Positions 1 to 7,610 of a stretch of 64,000 bases of DNA are shown piece after piece (position 1 is the stretch's first letter; each line of letters starts with the position of its first letter). A program made the translations under genes and the position numbers. The notes under the pieces were generated by a model, which did not search any database, was not told where the DNA came from, and was given only the letters and a program-made list of their open reading frames with translations. The stretch is taken from the NCBI RefSeq assembly GCF_009651005.1, contig NZ_WHVW01000010.1, positions 47,211 through 111,210 of the forward strand, written 5' to 3'. Source of the DNA: Sporosarcina obsidiansis (GTDB taxonomy: Bacteria; Bacillota; Bacilli; Bacillales_A; Planococcaceae).

Positions 1-1
1 A

Positions 2-607
2 ATATCATCGAATGAAAAACAAGTATTAATGAAATTTTCTGCAACGCATTCTTATGACAAAGCTAGTGCTACATTGGAAATGTTGAATCAGTCAGTTCAA
101 GATACATTCTACGGATTTGATGAAATCAAATTTCTGCAAGAAGATGGATCCGCTATAACTTTTGACCAAGTAGGTGAACTGAGTGAGTCGATCTCACTAA
201 AGGGGGCTACTTCACATCAAGCGTATTACCGATTTATGCAAGAGAACGGTGAACAGTTTCTTTCCTCAAATTTCGGTGAGTCATTTGACACGGTAGAAGA
301 AGCACTCATGCAAATGAAAGAAAACCCGAATGACATTTATTCGAGTGTTATTCCAGAAGATGTAGATTTTACTGTCAAGGATGATACAGACCTGTTACAT
401 GTGGAATTCACTAAATCGTTGGATCTTGAGACATTACAAGCAGACGAAGCGATGCAATTAATAGAGGGGCTTTTGTTAACGGCAGCCAGTTTTGATAGAC
501 AAATTCAATTAGATCATATGATGCAAAAGGAATGGAATGGTTTTGATTTTACTAAACCATTACCAAAACCAGTGGGTGTAAATCCAAAGATTCTCATTCT
601 CGAATAA
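2..607 (+). CDS. C-terminal part of an RsiX-like anti-sigma factor (partial at left edge)
   Basis: The frame is open from the first bases of the window with no clear ribosome binding site before the first ATG (29), so this is the 3' part of a longer gene cut by the window edge. About 200 residues are visible: acidic, soluble, without membrane segments or cysteines. The C-terminal half of RsiX-type anti-sigma factors (extracytoplasmic, GerMN-like) looks like this, and in B. subtilis the sigX-rsiX region lies near ribU and fer, which follow here. Identity is therefore mostly inferred from gene order. The gene ends in a strong terminator. It could instead be another secreted regulatory protein; the first half would settle this. 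Confidence 0.5.
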   Translation: MSSNEKQVLMKFSATHSYDKASATLEMLNQSVQDTFYGFDEIKFLQEDGSAITFDQVGELSESISLKGATSHQAYYRFMQENGEQFLSSNFGESFDTVEEALMQMKENPNDIYSSVIPEDVDFTVKDDTDLLHVEFTKSLDLETLQADEAMQLIEGLLLTAASFDRQIQLDHMMQKEWNGFDFTKPLPKPVGVNPKILILE

Positions 608-609
608 TT

Positions 610-650
610 CTGTTTTGTAAACACAAGTAGTTTACAAAACAGTTTTTTTT
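610..650 (+). terminator. Intrinsic terminator after the RsiX-like gene
   Basis: A perfect 13-bp stem (610-622 with 630-642, 7-nt loop) is followed by eight T residues. Its right arm also carries the -35 element of the following ribU promoter. Confidence 0.9.
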
Positions 651-659
651 AGATACAAT
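631..659 (+). promoter_or_regulatory. SigA-type promoter of the ribU leader
   Basis: TTTACA (631-636) and TACAAT (654-659) are separated by exactly 17 bp, which would start transcription just before the FMN aptamer. The -35 hexamer lies inside the right arm of the upstream terminator, so the two elements share DNA. Confidence 0.7.
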
Positions 660-683
660 AGGAGTATAACTTAATATTGATTC

Positions 684-939
684 ATCTTCGGGGCAGGGTG
701 TAATTCCCGACCGGCGGAAATGAAATAGGTTTCTATTTTTAGCCCGCGAGCGTAACAGCTGATTCTGGTGAGATTCCGGAGCCGACAGTATAGTCTGGAT
801 GGGAGAAGGTGAAGGTGCAGCCATCTTTTTGTGTACGCAAAAATGATGCTTGTTTAAACTTGGATAAATTTATTGATATTTATCTATAATTAACAGTGCA
901 TTTAACTCTCCCTAAAGCGATTTTGCTTTAGGGTTTTTT
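684..939 (+). promoter_or_regulatory. FMN riboswitch (RFN element) with expression-platform terminator
   Basis: The aptamer (about 684-816) shows the conserved RFN blocks: CTTCGGGGCAGGGTG, ATTCCCGACCGGCGG, AGCCCGCGAGC, GGTGAGATTCC, CCGACAGTATAGTCTGGATG and GGGAGAAGG. About 95 nt downstream a hairpin (910-918 with 925-933) followed by six T residues (934-939) acts as the intrinsic terminator. The family rule is that FMN binding favours termination, so ribU should be expressed when flavin is scarce. The switch lies directly upstream of the riboflavin transporter gene, which fits. Confidence 0.96.
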
Positions 940-1004
940 AGCGAAGCAGCGGATGTGCAAGCCTTTCCTCTTTTGAAGTGAATCGCAAAAGGAGAGAGGA
1001 ACAA

Positions 1005-1586
1005 ATGAATAACAAGAAATTGCGTAAGTTGATTTTGGTTGCTATTCTTGGTAGCATCTCTACAGTTTTAATGCAGTTCAATTTTCCACTGCCTGCACTG
1101 CCAGGATTTTTGAAAATTGATTTTAGTGAAATTCCGGCTGTCATGGCGATCATGACAATGGGACCCGTTGCAGGAATTGGCGTAGAATTGTTGAAAAACG
1201 TCATGCATTGGTTTTTATCCGGTAGTCCAACTGGTGTACCGGTTGGTGAAATTGCAAACTTTGTGACCGGTGTACTGTTTATTATGCCAATCTATTGGAT
1301 CTTCATGAAGTATCGTTCAGCAAAAGGATTAACAGCAGGATTGATCGCAGGTACGACAGCAATGGCTGTTGGCATGAGCTTACTAAATTACCTTGTATTT
1401 TTACCGATGTATACGTATTTCCTAGGAATGCCAGCTGTAACAGGAAACGCGCTTTATCAAATGATTATTTTAGGGATTTTGCCATTTAACCTAATTAAAG
1501 GTGTTATGTTATTGGTGATCTCGTTGATGCTATATAGAAGCATGGAGAAATGGATTCTCCAACAACAGAAAAAGCTGTTAGTTTAA
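1005..1586 (+). CDS. ribU: Riboflavin transporter RibU (ECF substrate-binding S component)
   Basis: This 193-residue membrane protein binds riboflavin and works with the shared EcfA/EcfA'/EcfT module, which is not encoded in this window. Five to six hydrophobic segments are visible, and the N-terminal stretch with a KIDFSEIP motif followed by the glycine-rich VAGIGVELLKN region is typical of the RibU family. An upstream in-frame GTG (978) precedes the AAAGGAGAG site (987-995), so ATG 1005 is the better start. An FMN riboswitch lies upstream and a terminator at 1592-1637 makes the gene monocistronic. Assignment is confident from both sequence and riboswitch context. Confidence 0.95.
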   Translation: MNNKKLRKLILVAILGSISTVLMQFNFPLPALPGFLKIDFSEIPAVMAIMTMGPVAGIGVELLKNVMHWFLSGSPTGVPVGEIANFVTGVLFIMPIYWIFMKYRSAKGLTAGLIAGTTAMAVGMSLLNYLVFLPMYTYFLGMPAVTGNALYQMIILGILPFNLIKGVMLLVISLMLYRSMEKWILQQQKKLLV

Positions 1587-1591
1587 TTTAT

Positions 1592-1637
1592 AAGTGAAGG
1601 TTCCCTTGATGATTGGGGAGACCTTCACTTTTTTTAT
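1592..1637 (+). terminator. Intrinsic terminator of ribU
   Basis: AAGTGAAGGT pairs with ACCTTCACTT across a short interior segment, followed by a run of T residues. Confidence 0.9.
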
Positions 1638-1786
1638 ATTCGATGTTCATGACAGGAAGAATTGTCTCTGGAAATAAAATGGTTAGTGGTTGTTTTACCA
1701 TCTGGATTGATTTACACTCTATACTATACGTTCTTTGGTAAACGAGCTAGATTTGTTTGTTGACATTAATGAGGTGAGTTTTAGAG

Positions 1787-2113
1787 ATGTTTAAGGCCAT
1801 GATTATTTTCCTTTTAGCTGGCTTAGCTGAAATCGGTGGAGGTTATCTTATTTGGCAATGGTTGCGAGAGGATAAATCTGCTATTTTAGGACTATTCGGA
1901 GGGATAGCACTAGTTTTATATGGTGTGATCGTGACATTCCAAACGTTCCCATCCTTTGGTAGGGTTTATGCAGCGTATGGAGGAATCTTTGTCTTTCTTT
2001 CTGTATTATGGGGATGGGGAATTGATAAAAAAACACCCGATTTATATGATTTTATAGGTGCCGGTATATGCTTGGTCGGTGTTTCAGTGATATTGTTTGC
2101 ACCACGTCAATAA
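1787..2113 (+). CDS. UPF0060 (YnfA-type) small membrane protein
   Basis: A 108-residue protein with four predicted transmembrane segments and the family signatures [10 protein letters not shown] near residue 15, the loop with [13 protein letters not shown], and [18 protein letters not shown]. The UPF0060/YnfA family belongs to the drug/metabolite transporter superfamily and resembles the small multidrug resistance proteins. No substrate is established for this branch. A GAGGTGAG site precedes the ATG. It stands alone: ribU upstream is terminated and the next 300 bp downstream hold only tiny ORFs. The family assignment is firm; a transport function is only inferred. Confidence 0.93.
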   Translation: MFKAMIIFLLAGLAEIGGGYLIWQWLREDKSAILGLFGGIALVLYGVIVTFQTFPSFGRVYAAYGGIFVFLSVLWGWGIDKKTPDLYDFIGAGICLVGVSVILFAPRQ

Positions 2114-2179
2114 CCAAAAATAATCTATTCCTTCCTTAGAGTAAGGTGCTGTTAATGAATAGGGAAATATCGTTTTAAT

Positions 2180-2307
2180 ATGAACAGAAATATAGTTGGA
2201 AAAATCATTTTTTATGTACGCTTATACTTGGTTTGTCTTTAACAGCATTAACGTTTGTAATTTCTTTTAGGTATAATTTGTTAGATGTGAGAACGGGGCC
2301 TATTTAG
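2180..2307 (+). pseudogene. Possible frameshifted small membrane protein ORF
   Basis: From ATG 2180 the frame stops after 20 codons. If the T6 run at 2208-2213 is read as T7, a continuous ORF of about 41 residues appears: a basic start (MNRNIVGK), a hydrophobic stretch of about 20 residues, then a polar tail ending at TAG 2305. That composition looks like a single-pass membrane peptide. No good ribosome binding site is seen. It may be a broken gene, a sequencing slip in the homopolymer, or chance. Confidence 0.25.
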
Positions 2308-2318
2308 TAATAGGGCCA
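2297..2318. repeat. Short inverted repeat
   Basis: GGCCTATT and AATAGGGCC form a hairpin with one bulge. It overlaps the end of the possible frameshifted ORF and has no T tract, so it is not a classical terminator. Confidence 0.4.
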
Positions 2319-2334
2319 GATAACGAACTGTCAT

Positions 2335-2385
2335 GAACAGTTGCTTTCCGCTCCAGACGATACGCTGTTCCTGTTTCTAAGCATC
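2335..2385. repeat. Decayed copy of a Bacillales intergenic repeat (tentative)
   Basis: The stretch around 2341-2365 contains GCTTTCCGCTCCAGACG, which resembles the start of a long dispersed intergenic repeat (GCTTTCCGCTCCAGGCGGACGC...) that I recall from Bacillaceae and Planococcaceae genomes. Only this segment is recognisable, so it would be a remnant. Confidence 0.35.
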
Positions 2386-2427
2386 TTTTTTGTCAATCGG
2401 GCCATTAAACGTTAAGGGGGAGTTGTA

Positions 2428-2577
2428 TTGTCTAGCAATTCTGTATTATTTGCTATAATAGCAGGAATTTTAACATTTATCTCGATGGTTTCATTGGAGC
2501 CGATAAGCCCGCTTTTAGTAACAAATATTTTGTTGGGTGCAATAATTGGGCTTCTCATTGACAAAAAGAAATCTTAA
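2428..2577 (+). CDS. Small hydrophobic protein, 49 residues, unknown function
   Basis: The start is TTG 2428, seven bases after a strong AAGGGGG site (2414-2420). The product has two hydrophobic stretches (about residues 6-22 and 29-44) separated by the short polar turn EPISP, and ends in the basic cap DKKKS, as expected for a two-pass membrane peptide. I do not recognise the family. It is monocistronic in a gap between the YnfA-like gene and ferredoxin, beside repeat remnants. The ribosome binding site and the clean hydrophobic pattern support a real gene. Confidence 0.55.
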   Translation: MSSNSVLFAIIAGILTFISMVSLEPISPLLVTNILLGAIIGLLIDKKKS

Positions 2578-2748
2578 GGAATCGAGCTTGCTTACTGAAA
2601 AATACAAGAGTAATTACGCTTATTCTTTCAAATACTACTTACTTTTTTAGCGATATAGATGCTGTCTCTTATATAAAAACTATTAAGCATTTATTCTATT
2701 TTAAAAAAGAGACTAGACAAAAATTTTATTCTAGGACCAATTTGCACT

Positions 2749-2850
2749 AGTGAAGGCGCAACTGCGGGGTCGACCGAATCCATGAGCCAACTAGCGTCTT
2801 TTGCTAGCTGGTTTACGGCGAGAGGCACTCCCCCAAGCGCTGTAGATGCA
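2749..2850. repeat. Probable diverged member of a dispersed structured repeat
   Basis: It starts AGTGAAGGCGC and ends GCGCTGTAGATG. In the centre an imperfect 9-bp stem (2787-2795 with 2803-2811, GTCTTTT loop) is followed by ACGGCGAGAGGCA. The element at 48933-49071 has the same order of blocks (AGTGGAAAGCGCC, a central hairpin with a GCGCTTTTTGC loop, CGAGAGACTGGCGC, then GGATG). The relation is inferred by eye and the two are far from identical. Confidence 0.4.
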
Positions 2851-2903
2851 ATAGGACTCGTCACTATGAACAGTGAACGTATCCTAGGTATTTAGTCAAG
2901 AAA

Positions 2904-2940
2904 TAAAAAACAACACATTCCAAAAGCGGAAATGTGTTGT
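2904..2940 (-). terminator. Intrinsic terminator of ferredoxin
   Basis: On the minus strand ACAACACATT pairs with AATGTGTTGT around an 11-nt loop, followed by a T run (complement of 2904-2909). Confidence 0.88.
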
Positions 2941-2951
2941 CTTCTAACGAA

Positions 2952-3230
<279 letters not shown>

Positions 3231-3257
3231 TCACTCAACCTATTTTGTATCTACTCT

Positions 3258-3286
3258 ATTCTAAAGCTGTTTTCATCACTTTTCAA
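3258..3286 (-). promoter_or_regulatory. SigA-type promoter of fer
   Basis: Read on the minus strand: TTGAAA (complement of 3281-3286), 17 bp, TAGAAT (complement of 3258-3263). It is about 50 bp before the fer start. Confidence 0.7.
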
Positions 3287-3320
3287 CAATAAAACTTTAT
3301 TTCTTCAGGAGGGAGAGCAA

Positions 3321-4343
3321 TTGGTTTTTATTTCACTCTTACTAACGATGTTTCAACGCCTTCACGGTGAGCGTTCTGCTCAAGGCGTCTATCATATCCT
3401 TCGAGGGAAAAAATCAGGACAAACATTGCAAGATATTGAAAATTATCAATTAAAATCATTTTATGCACTATTACCTAACTTACCTATACATGATTATCAG
3501 CAAGTGATTGAAGGCATGTCAGCAGATGGATTCATTCAGATTGAGGATAGAGTAGTGTATGTCACAGCAAAAGGGTTGAAAAAGATTCCTAACAAGCCTT
3601 GGCGTTTCAATGGATGGGAATATCGTGGAAGAGAAAGAGAGTTCTTTAAGCGACTGGCACTTACTGTTCAAACATTGTCATATCTTCGGGTGGGCCAGAC
3701 GATGTTTACCCCCATTCAAAAGGAATTACATATACAGCTTTTTGTGAAAGAATATATTCGCAGTCAGTCTATTTCTGTGAATCGTTTGTCTGAAGAATTG
3801 CGTCAAGAGCTAGAGTGGATCATGACAGAAGGGCAGTTATCGGATGAGCAATGTGACATTTTTTCTTATAGGTTAACAGGTCAACAATTGACTGCTTTTA
3901 CGTGGGAACAATTATCTGAGACGCTGAAATTACCTGTTATGACCATCCAACTTTCGTATTTAGAGAGCTTACATATCGTACTTGATTTTATTGAGAATGG
4001 CGAAAAAACGCCTTTATTGAAAAGCTTAGCGGTGGGATGCAGGGTAGAAACGTATTTAACCCACTCTGCAGAGCGAACACGAAAACTATTTCAACAAGGA
4101 TATTCTATTGAGCAAATTGCATCTTTACGAAGTTTGAAGCTTAGCACCATTGAGGATCATCTAGTAGAGATGGCTGCGAATTTTAACGTATTTCCTTACG
4201 AAGAGTTTATAACAAATGAACAAATTGAAAAGGTCTGGCAGACAATTGATCAGCTAGAGACGAAACGATTAAGGTTGTTAAAGGAACACTTTGTAGAGCT
4301 CTCTTATTTTCAGCTCAGATTAATTATGATCCATGGAAAGTAG
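3321..4343 (+). CDS. ypbB: YpbB, helix-turn-helix domain protein upstream of recQ
   Basis: A 340-residue protein of the YpbB family, usually found directly before recQ in Bacillales. The C-terminal third (about residues 250-290, with the QQGYSIEQIASLRSLKLSTIEDHL-like segment) forms a helix-turn-helix of the type found near RecQ C-termini. The N-terminal part is rich in helices and lacks catalytic motifs I recognise. The start is TTG 3321, four bases after an AGGAGGGAG site; no ATG with a better site exists. It lies 11 bp before recQ and is presumably co-transcribed. A role in DNA processing with RecQ is inferred from the context only. Confidence 0.85.
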   Translation: MVFISLLLTMFQRLHGERSAQGVYHILRGKKSGQTLQDIENYQLKSFYALLPNLPIHDYQQVIEGMSADGFIQIEDRVVYVTAKGLKKIPNKPWRFNGWEYRGREREFFKRLALTVQTLSYLRVGQTMFTPIQKELHIQLFVKEYIRSQSISVNRLSEELRQELEWIMTEGQLSDEQCDIFSYRLTGQQLTAFTWEQLSETLKLPVMTIQLSYLESLHIVLDFIENGEKTPLLKSLAVGCRVETYLTHSAERTRKLFQQGYSIEQIASLRSLKLSTIEDHLVEMAANFNVFPYEEFITNEQIEKVWQTIDQLETKRLRLLKEHFVELSYFQLRLIMIHGK

Positions 4344-4354
4344 GTGGAACGTTG

Positions 4355-5791
4355 ATGAATACTCATGAGATACTGCGTCAAAGATTTGGCTACGAGGCAT
4401 TTCGGCCGGGTCAGGAAGAAGTGATACGTCATATATTGTCAGGCAGAGATGCTATCGCAATTTTTCCAACCGGGATGGGGAAGTCACTATGTTATCAGCT
4501 TCCGGCTTATTTGTTAAATGGACCAGTTATTGTGATCTCACCATTAGTTGCGTTAATGGAGGACCAAGTTGCAAATTTACGTAAACATAAAGAAAAGAGA
4601 GTGGTCGCCATCAATTCTTTTTTATCCAAACAAGAGAAGGATTTGGCATTACAAACGATAGATCGTTATAAATTCATCTTTTTATCACCTGAGATGTTAA
4701 TGCAAGACGGAATTCAAAAACTGATTCAACAGCTCCATATCGCGTTTTTTGTAGTGGATGAAGCGCATTGTATTTCAGAGTGGGGGTTTGATTTTCGACC
4801 TGATTATTTGCGTTTAAAAGAGGTATTCTCTGAAAAGGAAAGACCACCTATTTTAGCGTTAACGGCAACAGCGAATGAGAAAGTCACTACAGATATCACG
4901 TCTTATCTACAACTTAGGAGCCCTTTTATCGAGCGTCAACCGATAGATCGACCTGCTATTTCCTATAGTTTGTTGCATATGGAAAATCATCATGCTAAAA
5001 CAGAATGGATCGCTAACAGACTGATAACTACAGTAGGTCCTGGAATTATCTATGTAGCATCCAGAAAAAGAGCAGATGAATTGGCGGCTATCATTCACCA
5101 AAAAGGAATTCGTGTGGCGAGTTATCATGGAGGAAAGGAACAAGACGAACGTTCCATCATTCAAGAACAATTTGTTCAAGGCGAGTTGGATTGGATTTGT
5201 GCCACCAACGCATTTGGGATGGGTATTCATAAAGATGACATTCGCCAAATTATTCATGAGCATCTGCCTGCTACTCCTTCTGCTTATATACAGGAAGTTG
5301 GTCGTGCAGGACGTGATGGAAAGAAATCATCCGCTACCTTACTATATAGCGAGCGAGACATCCAGAAATTAAAGTTTATTGTGTACGAAGATTTACCTGA
5401 CGATCAACAGATTAGGTATTATTATTCATTGCTTCAATCTGGTATAAGTGGAAAGCTGGCTGCCGAGCAATCAGGACTCACGGAAGTTGCGTTCCGGATG
5501 CTTGAATACTATTTTGAACATTTTGATATTGAAAATGTCATCCGCCAAATTCGGCAAATCTTTCAGGTGAAAGAGCATCAGATTGCGGAGATGGAGAAAT
5601 ACGTACAACATGAAGGTTGTTTAAGGGAGCAGTTACTTAGTTATTTCGGTGAAAAGCTCTCTGTTTCGAATGGCGATTGCTGTTCAAATTGCCATCAACT
5701 CAAGGAGGATTGGCTCATAAAAACGGAAGTGGAACAAAAGGTTTCAAATGAACTTGATTGGAAAGAAAGGCTATTCCAGTTACTTGGCTAA
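4355..5791 (+). CDS. recQ: ATP-dependent DNA helicase RecQ (short form)
   Basis: A 478-residue 3'-5' DNA helicase. Walker A FPTGMGKS (about 37-44), the DEAH box (about 135-138) followed by the RecQ hallmark CISEWGFDFRPDY, motif III LALTATA, and motif VI QEVGRAGRDG are all present. A C-terminal cysteine set (one Cys, then CCSNC) forms the RecQ zinc-binding site. There is no HRDC domain, as in the second, shorter RecQ of B. subtilis. TTG 4352 and ATG 4355 are both possible; ATG sits seven bases from AGGTGG and is preferred. It follows ypbB closely. Confidence 0.95.
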   Translation: MNTHEILRQRFGYEAFRPGQEEVIRHILSGRDAIAIFPTGMGKSLCYQLPAYLLNGPVIVISPLVALMEDQVANLRKHKEKRVVAINSFLSKQEKDLALQTIDRYKFIFLSPEMLMQDGIQKLIQQLHIAFFVVDEAHCISEWGFDFRPDYLRLKEVFSEKERPPILALTATANEKVTTDITSYLQLRSPFIERQPIDRPAISYSLLHMENHHAKTEWIANRLITTVGPGIIYVASRKRADELAAIIHQKGIRVASYHGGKEQDERSIIQEQFVQGELDWICATNAFGMGIHKDDIRQIIHEHLPATPSAYIQEVGRAGRDGKKSSATLLYSERDIQKLKFIVYEDLPDDQQIRYYYSLLQSGISGKLAAEQSGLTEVAFRMLEYYFEHFDIENVIRQIRQIFQVKEHQIAEMEKYVQHEGCLREQLLSYFGEKLSVSNGDCCSNCHQLKEDWLIKTEVEQKVSNELDWKERLFQLLG

Positions 5792-5973
5792 GTCTTCCGT
5801 CCTTATTTACTTTTCCGACATAATTCGGCATAATGTAAGTATGAATACAATCGAATAGTGTCTCTTTCTTGAAGAGTTTGAGAAATGAATTACATCACAT
5901 AATATAGGTATTTGGCTTAGTCGTTCCAAAGATATACTTCTGTAAATTATGAGGTGTGAAGGAGAAGTTGTAT

Positions 5974-6648
5974 ATGAAAAAAGATCAATATGAAATAGAT
6001 TTTGAACAACATCGCAAAGAGATTACAGTAGATGACGATTCTGATAAACTACCTTCTCGTACAGAGATTCATAAGAAGAAAAAGGAGAAAAAACAGAATC
6101 GGACGAAACTGATAAATATCATTCTTGCTATATTCACGTTAATACCAATCATCATCTTACTATACGTATTGTCAGATTTATATTCACCAGCTGTGCCTAA
6201 TCAAGTTCCTGTAGAAAAGACAAAGGTTTCCATTAGTCAAAATACAGTTGCGGAAGGTGATAAGGCGGGGGCAGCCACCCAAGACAAAGATAAAGTAGCC
6301 GAAAAGCCAGAGACTACTGTTGACTCAGCTAAAAAGCCCGCTGTTAATGTGAATCCCGAACGTCCAGTGGAGAAGCAAAAAAAACCGGCCGATCAAACGA
6401 CGACTCCTGCTAAGTCGGAGCCTGTTACGAAGCAACCAGTAAAGAAGCCAGAACAAAAACCAGAACAAAAACCAGAACAAAAACCTGTGCAAAATACGGC
6501 TAGACAGCATGTTGTTAAATCAAATGAGACGTTGTATCGGATTTCAGTTAATTACTACGGTGACGGGTCTTATGTGCAAAAAATTCAACAAGCTAATGGT
6601 TTATCCTCTAATAACATTAGTGTAGGTCAAACGTTAATTTTGCCATAA
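5974..6648 (+). CDS. ypbE: LysM-domain membrane-anchored protein (YpbE-like)
   Basis: A 224-residue protein with a charged cytoplasmic N-terminus (basic [12 protein letters not shown] at about 36-47), one transmembrane segment (about 49-74), a long Lys/Pro/Gln/Thr-rich extracytoplasmic linker with exact KPEQ repeats, and a C-terminal LysM domain (about 178-224: [13 protein letters not shown] ... [11 protein letters not shown]) that should bind peptidoglycan. ATG 5974 is nine bases from AAGGAG; an earlier GTG (5956) would lie before that site. It is followed by a terminator. Its position after recQ matches ypbE of B. subtilis. The precise role is unknown. Confidence 0.88.
   Translation: MKKDQYEIDFEQHRKEITVDDDSDKLPSRTEIHKKKKEKKQNRTKLINIILAIFTLIPIIILLYVLSDLYSPAVPNQVPVEKTKVSISQNTVAEGDKAGAATQDKDKVAEKPETTVDSAKKPAVNVNPERPVEKQKKPADQTTTPAKSEPVTKQPVKKPEQKPEQKPEQKPVQNTARQHVVKSNETLYRISVNYYGDGSYVQKIQQANGLSSNNISVGQTLILP
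6448..6483 (+). repeat. Three exact tandem 12-bp units inside the LysM protein gene
   Basis: The unit CCAGAACAAAAA occurs three times head to tail and encodes the PEQK repeats of the wall-spanning linker. Such tracts vary easily in copy number by slippage. Confidence 0.95.
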
Positions 6649-6725
6649 ATTATGTAATGGTGAGCAATCTTTTATGAAATGTAACGAAAAATTGATATGA
6701 TAACGTTGGTTTTTTACTAATATTG

Positions 6726-6754
6726 AAAAAGCAAAGTGGATGCTTTGCTTTTTT
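6726..6754 (+). terminator. Intrinsic terminator of the LysM protein gene
   Basis: AAAAAGCAAAG pairs with CTTTGCTTTTT around the TGGATG loop, ending in T residues. It lies before the next gene's start, which argues against upstream in-frame starts for that gene. Confidence 0.85.
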
Positions 6755-6770
6755 CTATGGGAGCTGTCTA

Positions 6771-7535
6771 ATGAAAAGTTTGCTAAAGGCTTTGCTGTCA
6801 GTCCTTCTATCAGGCATGAGTGTGCTGACATATATGTTTTACTTAGCCCATCAAAATCGTGTGTTGATTCATACACTTTCTATAGGGACTCGAACTTCGA
6901 AGACACTAACAATTTTCTTCATTTCTGATATTCATAGACGCCGACTTCCGAAACGACTCCTGAAGCGACTGCAAAAGTTCCCCATAGATGCGGTAATTGT
7001 AGGAGGAGATGTGGCGGAAAAGGGAGTACCGCTTATGCGTGTAACACAAAATATTCAACAGTTGGCTTCTATAGGTCCGCTCTATTATATTTTTGGAAAC
7101 AATGATCAGGAAGTGGGAACAGAACATGTTCTAAAGATTATTAAAGACGCAGGTGGTGTGACGCTAGTTGACAGTACAGCGCCCATTCCTGGACATCCTT
7201 CCTGGGGCCTATGTGGATTAGAAGATCCTTCAAATGGTACAGTAGATATTGAAAAAGCAATCGCCTCATCCGCTTGGTGTGAGCATATCATCTTGGCTGC
7301 TCATAATCCATCTCTTTTCCGTAAAATTGAAGGGCGGATGGAACCCAATGTGATGCTGGCTGGCCATACACATGGCGGACAGATCCGTTTTGGTAAATGG
7401 GGACTTCAAGATGTAGGGAGCTTCCAAAAAACAGCGAATGGGGCAAAACTAATTAGTAATGGATACGGAACCACTATGGTGCCATTACGATTTGGAGCGA
7501 AACCAGAATGCCATGTAGTAGAAATTCACTATTAG
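6771..7535 (+). CDS. ypbG: Membrane-anchored metallophosphoesterase (YpbG-like)
   Basis: A 254-residue calcineurin-like phosphoesterase. The dinuclear-metal motifs are present in order: SDIH (about 50), GGDVAEKG (about 80), GNND (about 111), AAHNP and AGHTHGGQ (about 205-212). A hydrophobic N-terminal segment (about 4-24) anchors it to the membrane with the catalytic domain probably outside. ATG 6771 is chosen over an upstream TTG at 6723 because the latter lies in the preceding terminator hairpin. The substrate is unknown; related enzymes act on phosphodiesters, including lipid headgroups. It is apparently monocistronic. Confidence 0.9.
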   Translation: MKSLLKALLSVLLSGMSVLTYMFYLAHQNRVLIHTLSIGTRTSKTLTIFFISDIHRRRLPKRLLKRLQKFPIDAVIVGGDVAEKGVPLMRVTQNIQQLASIGPLYYIFGNNDQEVGTEHVLKIIKDAGGVTLVDSTAPIPGHPSWGLCGLEDPSNGTVDIEKAIASSAWCEHIILAAHNPSLFRKIEGRMEPNVMLAGHTHGGQIRFGKWGLQDVGSFQKTANGAKLISNGYGTTMVPLRFGAKPECHVVEIHY

Positions 7536-7610
7536 GCACATATCACAAATTTTTGTTCTGGACGCAATGACGCCGAGACGCAAAGGAATATGAAGGAGAG
7601 TAGATGCACC

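Noticed and set aside
594..824. Minus-strand ORF across the RsiX terminator and the FMN aptamer
   Set aside because: It runs antisense through a terminator and a conserved riboswitch, and has no ribosome binding site.
6310..6515. Minus-strand ORF rich in Phe/Leu/Trp opposite the LysM protein linker
   Set aside because: It is the complement of Lys/Gln/Pro repeats, a known source of false ORFs.
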